Shown: positions 21,725-29,948, numbered from the stretch's first letter. The stretch: 34,869 nt of DNA from Patescibacteria group bacterium (GCA_028865305.1 JAGWKM010000012.1:1-34869); one strand, 5' to 3'. The notes: generated by a model from the sequence alone, not told the origin. Numbers and translations: made by a program.

Positions 21725-23233
21725 ATGAAACTTTCCTCCATTTCCGAAAAGATCCTGAACACCTTCCGCGTCAAGCAGATGACGGGAGGGCTTGAGATCA
21801 CCGACCAGGTGATGCGGCTTGGCATTGCGGAGGGCAGCGCCTGGCAATTTTATGCCGTGCGCATGGAACCGGGCATTTTGGAAGGCGGCAAGATCAAGGA
21901 TCGCATCCGGTTTTTGGAATATTTGGCGGCGTTGAAGGCGAAAGTCTTCGGCAAGCCGGATCCGAAGAACAGAAAAAAACTCCACGTAACGGTTGCCTTG
22001 GGGGAAACGGCGATGTTCAACCAGATTTTCAGTTTACCGTTCATCAAAGGCGAAAACCTGGAGCAGGCGGCAAAACTCAACCTGCAAATGTCCTCGCCCG
22101 CGGATTTCGCGCAGGTATATTCCGGGTGGCAGATCGTGAAGCAGGACGAGAGCCAGGCGCGCGTTGAGCTCCTGGGCGCGTTTACCGACCGCGTGCTGAT
22201 CGATGACTTGGTTGCGGCGCTCTTTGAAGCGGGCTATGTGGCCATCAGCATCGAATCAAAAGCCCTCGCCCTCGCGCGGCTTCTCAGGGAGCAGGGGCGC
22301 GGCATTGATATGGGCGCTCCTTATATTATGGTGGGAGTGGACGATGCAGGGCTCGATTTTCTCATTATCCGCGGCGGCCAGCTTTATTTTGAATATGCGA
22401 ACGTGTGGCGCGACCTGCAAAGCGAGGATGGCACTATTCCCGCGGAACGGTTCCAGGAATCACTCGAGACGAGCCTCCGCCAGGTGATGAATTTCTATCT
22501 CCAGCATTGGGAAGGGCGGGTGGAGGGCGTCATCGTGAGTTCCGGCGTTTTTATGTCGGAGATTGAGCGTGCCGCGGAGGACGCGCTTTCCCTCCAGGTT
22601 TATTCGCTTTCGGCCATGATGGGGGACAGGATAGCGCCCGAATGGTTTGTCGCTTTCGGTACGGGTCTCCGGAGCCAATACGCGCGGAGCAAAGATCATG
22701 AAATCACCCTGCTTGGCGAAGAGGCGCAGGAAACGTATGAGAAGGACCGCATCTTGGGGTTTGCGGAGTTCTGGCGCTTTTTCATCCCGACCATGCTCGT
22801 GATATTGGTGGCTCTTTTCGGTTTGGCCAATTTCATTTTTAGTCGTATCGATGCCGGTTTGCCGAGGCCAAGGGTTGGGCCGTCGCCGCAGGCAGGAGAT
22901 ATAGCGGCATTGCAATCGCAGGCGGCCGCTTTCAACCAATCGGTTGCCATGATTGCATCGATTGAAAACGGCAGCCAGCCGAAATCAGCCATTCTTGATG
23001 CCATTGCGTCCGCCGCTGCGGCGAATGGCGTGGTTCTTTCGCGGGTATCGTATCCTTCCGCAGGCGCGCCGGTTTATGTTGCCGGTACTGCGGCGTCTTC
23101 TTCGGCCATTTTGGATTTCAAGGCAGCGGTAGCTTCGGACACGCAATTTTCATCCGTAGATTTGCCGCTGGCCGGGATCCAGAACGTGGGCGGAAATTAT
23201 GCGTTTTCCATGACTGCGGAAGTAAAGGAGTAA
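21725..23233 (+). CDS. PilM-PilN-type fusion protein of the type IV pilus
   Basis: This 502-aa protein joins an actin-like ATPase-fold PilM domain (about 1-335, with GLEITDQVMRLG at the start and the nucleotide-binding-like GVDDAGLDFLII in the middle) to a single TM segment (about 348-372). An extracytoplasmic PilN/PilO-like part of about 130 residues follows. In most bacteria PilM and PilN are separate proteins that link the inner-membrane platform to the alignment complex. Here both lie on one chain. The preceding pilin-like gene suggests a partial pilus operon, with the motors presumably elsewhere. Confidence 0.82.
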   Translation: MKLSSISEKILNTFRVKQMTGGLEITDQVMRLGIAEGSAWQFYAVRMEPGILEGGKIKDRIRFLEYLAALKAKVFGKPDPKNRKKLHVTVALGETAMFNQIFSLPFIKGENLEQAAKLNLQMSSPADFAQVYSGWQIVKQDESQARVELLGAFTDRVLIDDLVAALFEAGYVAISIESKALALARLLREQGRGIDMGAPYIMVGVDDAGLDFLIIRGGQLYFEYANVWRDLQSEDGTIPAERFQESLETSLRQVMNFYLQHWEGRVEGVIVSSGVFMSEIERAAEDALSLQVYSLSAMMGDRIAPEWFVAFGTGLRSQYARSKDHEITLLGEEAQETYEKDRILGFAEFWRFFIPTMLVILVALFGLANFIFSRIDAGLPRPRVGPSPQAGDIAALQSQAAAFNQSVAMIASIENGSQPKSAILDAIASAAAANGVVLSRVSYPSAGAPVYVAGTAASSSAILDFKAAVASDTQFSSVDLPLAGIQNVGGNYAFSMTAEVKE

Positions 23234-23248
23234 ATTCCGTATCCAGGG

Positions 23249-23821
23249 TCAAGCTTGGGTTGAGAGGATCGCTGCAATTTTCCCAAAAACATCTTCCAAT
23301 ATTTTCCGGTCTTTCGGTTTGATCTGCTTCAGCACGAACTCTTCGGCTTTTTGCCTCCGTTCCCCGTTTTTCGTCTCCTGCTCCCTGATTCCGATTTTAA
23401 TCCTTCCGAATTCTTTCGTTCCCAGGTGATCGATGACGGACTGCACGCCTTTGTGGCCGGCTGAGTTTTGCCCGCGGGTGATTTTGAACTCGCCAAGGGC
23501 GAGATCGCTGTCGTCGTGGATGATTGTCAGGTTTTCCGGTGCGGCGCGGAATTTTTTCAGGGCTTCTTTCGCGGCCAATCCCGATTCATTCATAAAGGTG
23601 AGGGGGCGGATAAGGATGAGGGTTGGGAGGCGAGCAGGGAGGGGCGAGGAATAATCGAACAATTTCTTATGCGTTTTCCAGCCATTCTCCATTCTCCATT
23701 CTCCATTCTCCAGTTTCTGCGCCAAATGCTCCACCGCCAAAACGCCCGCATTATGGTAGGTATTTTCGAACTCGGCGCCCGGATTGCCGAGTCCGATGAT
23801 GATTTGCGGCCCTTTCTTCAT
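23249..23821 (-). CDS. pth: Peptidyl-tRNA hydrolase
   Basis: This 190-aa enzyme frees tRNA from stalled peptidyl-tRNA. The catalytic His23 is in ENTYHNAG, Asn78 is in TFMNESG, and Asp104 is in IHDDSDLALG. GLGNPG opens the protein. Residues 37-48 (LENGEWRMENGW) are encoded by four tandem copies of a 7-bp repeat and look like an inserted loop absent from most homologues. TATAAT (23829-23834, minus strand) lies 7 nt before the ATG, so the transcript is probably leaderless. It converges with the PilM-like gene. Confidence 0.95.
   Translation of the reverse strand: MKKGPQIIIGLGNPGAEFENTYHNAGVLAVEHLAQKLENGEWRMENGWKTHKKLFDYSSPLPARLPTLILIRPLTFMNESGLAAKEALKKFRAAPENLTIIHDDSDLALGEFKITRGQNSAGHKGVQSVIDHLGTKEFGRIKIGIREQETKNGERRQKAEEFVLKQIKPKDRKILEDVFGKIAAILSTQA
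23683..23710. repeat. Four tandem CATTCTC heptamers inside pth
   Basis: Four perfect copies of a 7-bp unit lie within the coding region. Three units equal 21 nt, so the array keeps the frame and is translated as ENGEWRMEN on the minus strand. The same word family occurs at 2135-2153 and 28197-28298. Confidence 0.85.
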
Positions 23822-23958
23822 CTTGCTTATTATATATTAGTCCTTATAATTGTGGTAAACCCGCGGGACATTTACCATTTTCAATTTTCAATGGATTTCA
23901 TAATTTAAGCGTGCCGGTCGGAAATTGCATCATTGGAATTTATTGAAAATTGAAAACT

Positions 23959-24540
23959 ATGCGCAAATTTTTCTCCTCGCTTCTTGAAGTCCTTGAAATC
24001 GCCCTCATTGCGGTGGTGGCGGTCTATTTGGTCAGGACATTTTTAGTCCAGCCATTTTTGGTTTCCGGTACCAGCATGTACCCCAATTTCCAGAACGGCG
24101 ACTACCTGCTTGTGGATGAGCTCACGTATCGTTTCCGGTCGCCGGAACGCGGCGAGGTTGTCGTATTCCACGACCCGCAGGATTATTCGACTTATTTCAT
24201 CAAGCGCATTATCGGATTGCCGGGAGAGAAAGTCGTGATCAGCAGCAACGCGATAACGGTTTTCGACAAACAGGATCCGAAAGGGTTCGCGCTTGACGAA
24301 TCCTACCTGCCGTCGGGGACGCCGACCGCCATCGACAGCTGCAACGGCGGTTTGCTCTCGGGCGGAACGTGCACTTACGCATTATCTTCGAGTTCCTATC
24401 TTGCGTTTGGCGACAACCGGCCGTTCAGTTATGATTCCCGGAGCTGGGGGCCGCTGCCGACGGGCGATATCGTGGGGCTGGTGCGGTTGCGGTTGTGGCC
24501 CCTGAACGCGATAACGGCTTTTGCGGCGCCGAAGTATTGA
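23959..24540 (+). CDS. lepB: Signal peptidase I
   Basis: This 193-aa membrane protease removes signal peptides from exported proteins. The TM anchor is about 7-27. The catalytic Ser39 lies in SGTSMYPNF and the general-base Lys82 in FIKRIIGLPGE. The third box GDNRPFSYDSRSWG is intact. The ATG at 23959 is preferred to a TTG at 23950. hisS follows 7 nt downstream of the stop, so the two are probably in one transcript. Confidence 0.95.
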   Translation: MRKFFSSLLEVLEIALIAVVAVYLVRTFLVQPFLVSGTSMYPNFQNGDYLLVDELTYRFRSPERGEVVVFHDPQDYSTYFIKRIIGLPGEKVVISSNAITVFDKQDPKGFALDESYLPSGTPTAIDSCNGGLLSGGTCTYALSSSSYLAFGDNRPFSYDSRSWGPLPTGDIVGLVRLRLWPLNAITAFAAPKY

Positions 24541-24547
24541 AGAACCC

Positions 24548-25849
24548 ATGGATAAGGAAAAAATAAAAGAAAAGAAGATAACGTTCCAAGCACCCCGCGG
24601 CATGCACGACATCCTGCCCGCCGACGAGCCATATTGGGAACGGATTGAAAATGCGGCGAAACAGCTTGCGCGGACTTATGGTTTCGGCCGCATCGAGACG
24701 CCCATCCTGGAATTCGCCGACCTTTACAAGAAGACGGCCGGCGAGGAAAGCGATGTCGTGGAAAAGGAAATGTATGTTTTAAAAACGAAGGGCGGTGATG
24801 TCCTCGCATTGCGGCCGGAATATACCGCCGGCGTTTCGCGGGCGTACCTTGAGCACGCGATGAGCCGGATGGGGCAGCCGCAAAGGCTTTCTTATTTCGG
24901 GCCGTTATTCCGCCATGAGCGGCCGCAGCTCGGCCGGTATCGCGAGTTCACCCAGCTCGGATTTGAAGTCTTGGGCGGCGTGAATGATGCGATTTACGAT
25001 GCGGAGGTCATCACGATTGCCTGGGACCTGCTTTCCGAACTCAAGATCAAAAACCCGCTCATTAAGATCAACTCGATCGGCTGCCGCGTCTGCCGCCCCA
25101 TCTATAAGAAGCAGCTTCAGAATTATTACCGGAACCATGAACGGGAACTTTGCGAAGATTGCGGCCGGCGGCTCAAGAACAATCCGCTGAAACTTTTTGA
25201 CTGCAAAAACGCGCAATGCCAGCCGTTCAAGGAGAAGGCGCCGAATTTCTTGGACAAGCTTTGCTCGATGTGCACGACGCATTTCAAGGAGGTTTTGGAA
25301 TATCTCGAGGAGGTCGGCATTCCGTACGAAGTGGATCACCGCTTGGTGCGCGGGCTTGATTATTACAACCGCACGGTGTTCGAGATGTTTGCCGATGGCA
25401 AGGAAGAAGAGCTTGGGGCGTTGCCTGCCGGCGGCCGGTATGATTATCTGATGGAAATGATCGGCGGGCATCTTACGCCTGCGGTAGGTTTTGCGGCCGG
25501 GGTGGAGCGGCTCATCATGGTGATGAAAGCGAAGGAAATCGTGCCGAACGGGAACCGCCTCCAGAAGAGGGTATTCCTCACGCACGCGGGCGACACGGCG
25601 AAGAAAAAAGCGTTTTTGCTGCTGCGCGACCTGAGGAAGGCGGGCATTGCGGTTTCCGAGGCGCTTGCGAAGGAATCGCTGAACGCGCAGCTCCGGGCGG
25701 CCGATAAGGAGGGCATCGGCCTTGCTCTCATCCTTGGCCAAAAGGAGATTTATGAGAAGAGCGTCATCATCCGGGATCTGAAGACGGGATTGCAGGAGTC
25801 GGTGCTGTTGGATAAAATAGTGGAGGAGATTAAGAAACGTTTGAAATGA
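24548..25849 (+). CDS. hisS: Histidyl-tRNA synthetase
   Basis: This 433-aa class II synthetase charges tRNA-His. Motif 1 is in the segment starting ERIENAAKQLARTYGFGRIETP, motif 2 in FRHERPQLGRYREFTQLG, the histidine-binding LVRGLDYYNRTVFE and motif 3 in GVERL. The C-terminal anticodon-binding domain begins near 330. A cysteine cluster (CRVCRP, CEDCG, CKNAQC, CSMC at about 180-245) may form a zinc-binding insertion not present in E. coli. The ATG at 24548 is used. The stop codon lies in a 17-bp inverted repeat. Confidence 0.95.
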   Translation: MDKEKIKEKKITFQAPRGMHDILPADEPYWERIENAAKQLARTYGFGRIETPILEFADLYKKTAGEESDVVEKEMYVLKTKGGDVLALRPEYTAGVSRAYLEHAMSRMGQPQRLSYFGPLFRHERPQLGRYREFTQLGFEVLGGVNDAIYDAEVITIAWDLLSELKIKNPLIKINSIGCRVCRPIYKKQLQNYYRNHERELCEDCGRRLKNNPLKLFDCKNAQCQPFKEKAPNFLDKLCSMCTTHFKEVLEYLEEVGIPYEVDHRLVRGLDYYNRTVFEMFADGKEEELGALPAGGRYDYLMEMIGGHLTPAVGFAAGVERLIMVMKAKEIVPNGNRLQKRVFLTHAGDTAKKKAFLLLRDLRKAGIAVSEALAKESLNAQLRAADKEGIGLALILGQKEIYEKSVIIRDLKTGLQESVLLDKIVEEIKKRLK

Positions 25850-25872
25850 TAGCTTTCATTTCAAACGTTTCT
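25833..25872 (+). terminator. 17-bp perfect inverted repeat across the hisS stop codon
   Basis: Arms 25833-25849 and 25856-25872 are perfectly complementary around a 6-nt loop. The left arm includes the last five codons and the TGA of hisS. Only a short T stretch follows, so it may act as an mRNA 3'-end or weak terminator. Confidence 0.6.
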
Positions 25873-26026
25873 CAATTTCTAATTGACCTAATTTCTAATT
25901 GACCTAAAAAATGACCCAAGCGATCAATTTTAATGTCTAAGGGCGCTTTGGGATTTAGAATGCATCGATTGGGTCATTGATTAGATCAATTAGGTCAATT
26001 AGAATAATTAGAATAATTTCACTCCC
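25873..26026. repeat. Self-complementary spacer of TCTAATTGACC-type words
   Basis: The spacer repeats TCTAATTGACCTAAT twice on the left, and its right half (TTGGGTCATTGATTAGATC, then CAATTAGGTCAATTAGAATAA) is largely the reverse complement. It could form a long imperfect hairpin around 25914-25980. No gene is visible. It resembles the 3781-3931 spacer in design but not in words. Confidence 0.6.
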
Positions 26027-26446
26027 ATGGATTGTTTCTTCTGTAAAATCGCGAATAAGGAAGTGCAAACGGCTGTCATCTATGAAGACGAAAAGACGAT
26101 GGCATTCCTCGACATCCATCCGAGCGCGCCGGGGCATGCCGTGGTCATTCCGAAATTTCATGCGGTGACGATTTTGGATTTGCCGGATGCGGAATTGGAG
26201 CCGCTTTTTTCAACGGTGAAAAAAATGGCGGCGCTTTTGAAGGGGGCGCTCGCGCCGGATGGCATCACGATCGGCATGAACCAGGGGCGGGCGAGCGGGC
26301 AGGAAGTTGATCATTTGCACGTGCACCTAATTCCGCGATGGCACGAAGACGGGGGGAGGGCGATCCAGTCGGTGGTGAACAACAAGAGCGGGGAATCGGT
26401 TGAAGAGGTCAAGAACAAAATACTGGAGGCGCAGAAGAACAAGTAG
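26027..26446 (+). CDS. HIT family nucleotide hydrolase/transferase
   Basis: This 139-aa protein has the histidine-triad signature HLHVHLIPR (His96, His98, His100). An N-terminal CFFC (Cys3, Cys6) may bind zinc together with His residues, as in Hint-type proteins. HIT enzymes cleave nucleoside phosphoramidates or dinucleotides. The length is typical. It is transcribed alone and ends before a strong terminator. Confidence 0.93.
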   Translation: MDCFFCKIANKEVQTAVIYEDEKTMAFLDIHPSAPGHAVVIPKFHAVTILDLPDAELEPLFSTVKKMAALLKGALAPDGITIGMNQGRASGQEVDHLHVHLIPRWHEDGGRAIQSVVNNKSGESVEEVKNKILEAQKNK

Positions 26447-26490
26447 CGGCCGGAAACGGCTGCGGCATTTGGAGCCGCTTTGCGCGTAAT

Positions 26491-26526
26491 GACATCCGAT
26501 GTCTCTGTCGACAACGGATGTCTTTT
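26491..26526 (+). terminator. Intrinsic terminator downstream of the HIT gene
   Basis: GACATCCG (26491-26498) pairs with CGGATGTC (26515-26522), an inner TGTC/GACA pair adds to the stem, and TTTT follows. The remaining sequence to 26675 has no gene. Confidence 0.78.
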
Positions 26527-26675
26527 GCCTGCTTCGAATGGTTTCGGGAATAAAAACGGTGCTTCTCGCAGGACGGCGCCAGCTTATAAAGATTCGCGTA
26601 TGCAAGAATGTCCTAATACGGTTTTAAAGTGGAGTCGATTTGAAGCTGGCGGGGTGTCGGTTGATTGGCCTGAGC

Positions 26676-28157
26676 TCACGCGAACCCGGGGAAAAAGTCG
26701 GTTTTGATCTGCTTTCTCGGTACGCCCATGCGGTGCAATGCCGCTTCAAACGCAACGACCATGCTGCGCGGGCCAGACAAATAGAACACGCGCTCGAGGT
26801 GATCGGGAATCTGTTTGGCGATGAAAGCGGGATCGAGCCGGCCTTCGGCGTAAACGGCCTTCAGGCCGATTTTTTGTCCGGCTTCTTCAAAAATTTCCCG
26901 ATAGGCGAATCCATCGCCGGTTTGCGCCGCATAGATCAGGACGACCGGCCGTTTTTCGCCGCGATCCGACAGGTATTTCGCCATGCTGCGGAACGGCGTG
27001 ATGCCGATGCCGCCGGCGATGAACGCCAATTTTGTTTTCTTATCCCTTGGCAGCGTGAAATCGCCCGCAAGCTGGCCGGCCATGATCTCATCGCCGGGTT
27101 CAAGTTCGCGCAGCCGTTGTTTGAAACTGCTTGAGGGTTCGTAGAATTTTACGCCGAGTTGCAGGTCCGGTTCGGTAGGGGACGAGGCGATCGTAAAGTA
27201 GCGCCGGTTGCCCCGCAAATCGGTTTTTTCGTGGCCGAGCGTCCATTCCATATATTGTCCCGGCCTGAATTTGATCGGCTTCGGCAGTTCGAACGTGAAA
27301 TGGTAAATGTCTTTGCCGACTTCGCTTTTTTCTTTCAACCTCACAAGATATTTTTCTTTAGGACTGAAGAGCCAGGAAAAGACATTACCGGCGAGGAGCG
27401 CCAGCTCCGGCGTCGAATAGACCGGGCCGAAGTGGATGGCCGGCGCGAAGAGGAAACCGGTGAAAAGCCCGTACGCGATCCGTTTATCGCGCGTCGGCGG
27501 CGTCGTCAGCGGTTCGGTGAGCATTATCGAAGCGAAAAAGAAAATAGGCGTATGGAGCGCCATTTTTTGGAGCGTTCCCAGCGGATCGAACTGGTTGGCG
27601 GTGAACGCGGCGGAAACGGCGGCGGCGCCAAGGAATGCGAGGACGAGATCGAACCGCTGTATCTTGCGGACGACCAGGAATCCGCCGGCGAGGACGAATG
27701 CCATGAGCGGCAAATTACCGCCGACCCACCAGCTGGCGGACTGGCCGATGGTGAATGCGGTTAGGGCGACGGCGAACGCGGCCGGGTTGAAGAGGTGTTT
27801 TTTCCGGATGGCAAGGATATATTTCGAAGCCATCGCGAGGATGGCGGTCCAGGCGAGGAAGATGATGCCGTTCAAATCGGTCCAGAAGATCGGGGTAATG
27901 ATGAGCGCCAAGATGAGTGCCGTGATGTATGCCGATTCGGAATTGGTCTGGGTTTTGAATGCTTCGGCAAAGATCTTGTTCGTGATCAGGGCGATTACGA
28001 TCAGCGCGCCGGTCGAGAAGGCGAGCGCGAACGGGCTGTAGGGGAGCCAGCCAATCGCGCCGAAAATTCCCGCAATGACGAGCAGGATGATCAGATAGTA
28101 CAGCACGAGGCGGTACATCGTGATTTTATTCAACAGCTTATCAATAAAGCTTAGCAT
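26676..28157 (-). CDS. NqrB/RnfD-like membrane domain fused to a ferredoxin-NADP+ reductase-like domain
   Basis: This 493-aa protein has an integral-membrane half (about 1-262, roughly 9-10 hydrophobic segments) with RnfD/NqrB signatures KHLFNPAAFAV (120-130) and MLTEPLTTPPT (212-222). An FAD/NAD(P)H-binding half follows (about 268-493) with RRYFTIASSP (318-327), GGIGITPFRS (382-391) and YLSGPRSMV (459-467). It should move electrons from NAD(P)H via FAD to a quinone or flavin at the membrane. The FMN-attachment motif SGAT is absent from this chain. The frame is open to 28298, where an ATGA overlap with apbE occurs, but that extension is translated from simple repeats, so 28157 is preferred with some doubt. 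Confidence 0.88.
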   Translation of the reverse strand: MLSFIDKLLNKITMYRLVLYYLIILLVIAGIFGAIGWLPYSPFALAFSTGALIVIALITNKIFAEAFKTQTNSESAYITALILALIITPIFWTDLNGIIFLAWTAILAMASKYILAIRKKHLFNPAAFAVALTAFTIGQSASWWVGGNLPLMAFVLAGGFLVVRKIQRFDLVLAFLGAAAVSAAFTANQFDPLGTLQKMALHTPIFFFASIMLTEPLTTPPTRDKRIAYGLFTGFLFAPAIHFGPVYSTPELALLAGNVFSWLFSPKEKYLVRLKEKSEVGKDIYHFTFELPKPIKFRPGQYMEWTLGHEKTDLRGNRRYFTIASSPTEPDLQLGVKFYEPSSSFKQRLRELEPGDEIMAGQLAGDFTLPRDKKTKLAFIAGGIGITPFRSMAKYLSDRGEKRPVVLIYAAQTGDGFAYREIFEEAGQKIGLKAVYAEGRLDPAFIAKQIPDHLERVFYLSGPRSMVVAFEAALHRMGVPRKQIKTDFFPGFA

Positions 28158-28196
28158 GCGTTTGGTTTTGATTTTGCCGATGGCGCAAGGCGGAGT

Positions 28197-28298
28197 GGAG
28201 GATGGAGGATGGAGAATGGAGAATGAAGAATGGAGAATGGATAATGGAGAATGAAGAATGGAGAATGAAAACCTTTTTCTCCATTCTATATTCTTCAT
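28197..28298. repeat. Heptamer-type simple repeat array (GGAGAAT words)
   Basis: About ten copies of variants of a 7-bp unit (GGAGAAT, GAAGAAT, GGATAAT) occupy 28198-28270, followed by an inverted stretch to about 28300. It lies exactly at the junction of apbE and the NqrB-like gene and supplies the ambiguous upstream start codon. Confidence 0.85.
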
Positions 28299-29107
28299 TC
28301 TGCATGCCTTCCAAACCCGCTCGTCATGGTCGCTATCCCTTCACGGTCGATCATATATCCTTCGAATCCCGGCAGCTGTTCGATGAAACCTATTCCGGCG
28401 GCACCCATGGCAAATGCAGCGGTTGCAAATCGGTCGGCCTCATAAACATTCGGGCCTATTACCGTTAAGCTTACCACGGGTGGATTTCCAGCTTCCAGCT
28501 TCCGATTTCCGGTTTTTTCCTTCGGATTATAAATGTGGTCGCCGCGGATATAGGTTCCGGACGTCGCGATGCCGCAGTCGGTCAGGCAAATTTTTTTGAC
28601 GATTTCGTCCTGCTTGAAAGGATTCCGGATGCCGATGGTCCATTTGCCCCATGTCCCGTTCTCCGTCCTTTGTCTTCCCCGGATTTCTATGTCGCCTCCT
28701 GCATCAACGTAAAAATTTTTGAACCCGTCGCGTTCCAAAATCTGCGCCGCCTGCCAGATCGCCCAGCCCTTCACGATGCCGGATGGATCATAAAAATCGC
28801 CGATCCAATCTTTGCCGAGATCTTTGGCGCCTTGGTTTGATTTCCTTTTAATGTCAAAATATCCGTCCGTCAGCCGCTTTGTTTCTTCCGCCAATCGGAA
28901 AATAGTCTGCATATCCTCGCTCCATGTCCCTCGCTCCATGTTTCCTCGGTTGATCGCCATGATTTCACTTGTCTCTTTATAGGTGCTGAATTTTTCATCG
29001 ATGTACGCGAAATAATCAAAGATCTTATTGATCTCCGCTTGGATGGCGCGGCCGTCGGCTATTTCAACCGTGACCGGCATGCCCATAAGGATGCGAGTGG
29101 ATTTCAT
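28295..29107 (-). CDS. apbE: FAD:protein FMN transferase
   Basis: This 270-aa enzyme transfers FMN from FAD to a Thr of target proteins. Motifs are DPSGIVKGWA (107-116), DAGGDI (135-140), TSGTY (182-186), HIYNP (191-195) and ADRFATA (224-230). No signal peptide or lipobox is present at the N-terminus (MKSTRILMGM), although many ApbE proteins act outside the membrane. Three loops (about 53-66, 146-157, 197-210) are encoded by short word repeats and look like insertions. It lies between its likely substrate (29168) and the NqrB-like fusion (26676). Confidence 0.93.
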   Translation of the reverse strand: MKSTRILMGMPVTVEIADGRAIQAEINKIFDYFAYIDEKFSTYKETSEIMAINRGNMERGTWSEDMQTIFRLAEETKRLTDGYFDIKRKSNQGAKDLGKDWIGDFYDPSGIVKGWAIWQAAQILERDGFKNFYVDAGGDIEIRGRQRTENGTWGKWTIGIRNPFKQDEIVKKICLTDCGIATSGTYIRGDHIYNPKEKTGNRKLEAGNPPVVSLTVIGPNVYEADRFATAAFAMGAAGIGFIEQLPGFEGYMIDREGIATMTSGFGRHAE

Positions 29108-29167
29108 GGGTCAGAGCGAGGAACAAGCAAGAAAAGCATGAAGAGCTTTACTCCTTTTTGCTCCTCA

Positions 29168-29758
29168 TCATTTTGCTTGCGCCAAAGCCGCCGCGAGCGA
29201 CTGTTGGAATGCCTGCGAGGTCTGCGTCGCGCCCGAAACGATATTCACGTTCGCGCTCTGCGATTGGATGGCTTCCTGTCGGAGCTGCGGCAACGCGATT
29301 TGGCTTACCTCAAGCGAATGGCCGCTGTCACTTGGATAAACGGGAAATTGAACATCGGCCAATTTACCGCCCTGGACGACCGCCACCACCTGGAGATTGC
29401 CGTAAAAAGCGTCTGTCACCGGCCCGATGTAGTTGCCGTTTTTATAGAGGCCGGTTGAGGCCGGTGATGGCGCCGGTTTTGGCGCAGGAGGGACGGTTGG
29501 TTTGCTTGCAACCGGCGTGTTTTGAACCGGGGCGCCATCGTCGCCGGATTCATTTTCGCCGTTATTCTCGGAAATGCCGCCGCCGATTGCATTCTGGTTC
29601 GGCGTCGAACCGGCCGGAACGGTTGTCGTTACGGCGGCGCCAGAGCTCGAACCGCCAGTCGAGAGGGGAGAAGCGATGGTAGCCGAATTTTGTTTATTGA
29701 GGGCTACATAGAAGACGAAAAGCAATATGACAGCCAGGGAAACAAGGTATTTTTTCAT
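29168..29758 (-). CDS. Anchored FMN-binding domain protein, flavinylation target
   Basis: This 196-aa protein has an N-terminal TM anchor (about 4-20), a low-complexity Ser/Pro/Ala linker (about 25-100) and an extracytoplasmic FMN-binding domain from about 103. The motif SGAT at 175-178 in NIVSGATQTS predicts covalent FMN on Thr178. It is the probable substrate of ApbE encoded 60 nt downstream and the probable electron acceptor of the NqrB-like fusion. The domain is a minimal form of the NqrC/RnfG type. No Shine-Dalgarno site is visible. Confidence 0.9.
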   Translation of the reverse strand: MKKYLVSLAVILLFVFYVALNKQNSATIASPLSTGGSSSGAAVTTTVPAGSTPNQNAIGGGISENNGENESGDDGAPVQNTPVASKPTVPPAPKPAPSPASTGLYKNGNYIGPVTDAFYGNLQVVAVVQGGKLADVQFPVYPSDSGHSLEVSQIALPQLRQEAIQSQSANVNIVSGATQTSQAFQQSLAAALAQAK

Positions 29759-29948
29759 GGTTCGGTTGGCGATTAATTTGCCGGTGATTTTAGATTTATA
29801 CGATAATCCGGGTGATTTTGATTCAGGAGGGAGTCGACGTGCTCGTCCGCGGGATAGGATTCCGTGCGAAGAAAAAAAAGAATTGAAACTGCCAGATTGG
29901 GAGTAATTTACGGGATAAATCAGGAATCTGACGCTCTAAAATCCCATT

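Noticed and set aside
28197-28270. CRISPR array
   Set aside because: Units are 7 bp, contiguous and without spacers, so this is a simple tandem repeat. No cas gene is present.
28158-28298. Start of the NqrB-like gene at 28298 with ATGA overlap to apbE
   Set aside because: The added 47 residues come from the heptamer repeat array; the ATGA overlap may be accidental because the repeat is rich in ATGAA. Left as an alternative.
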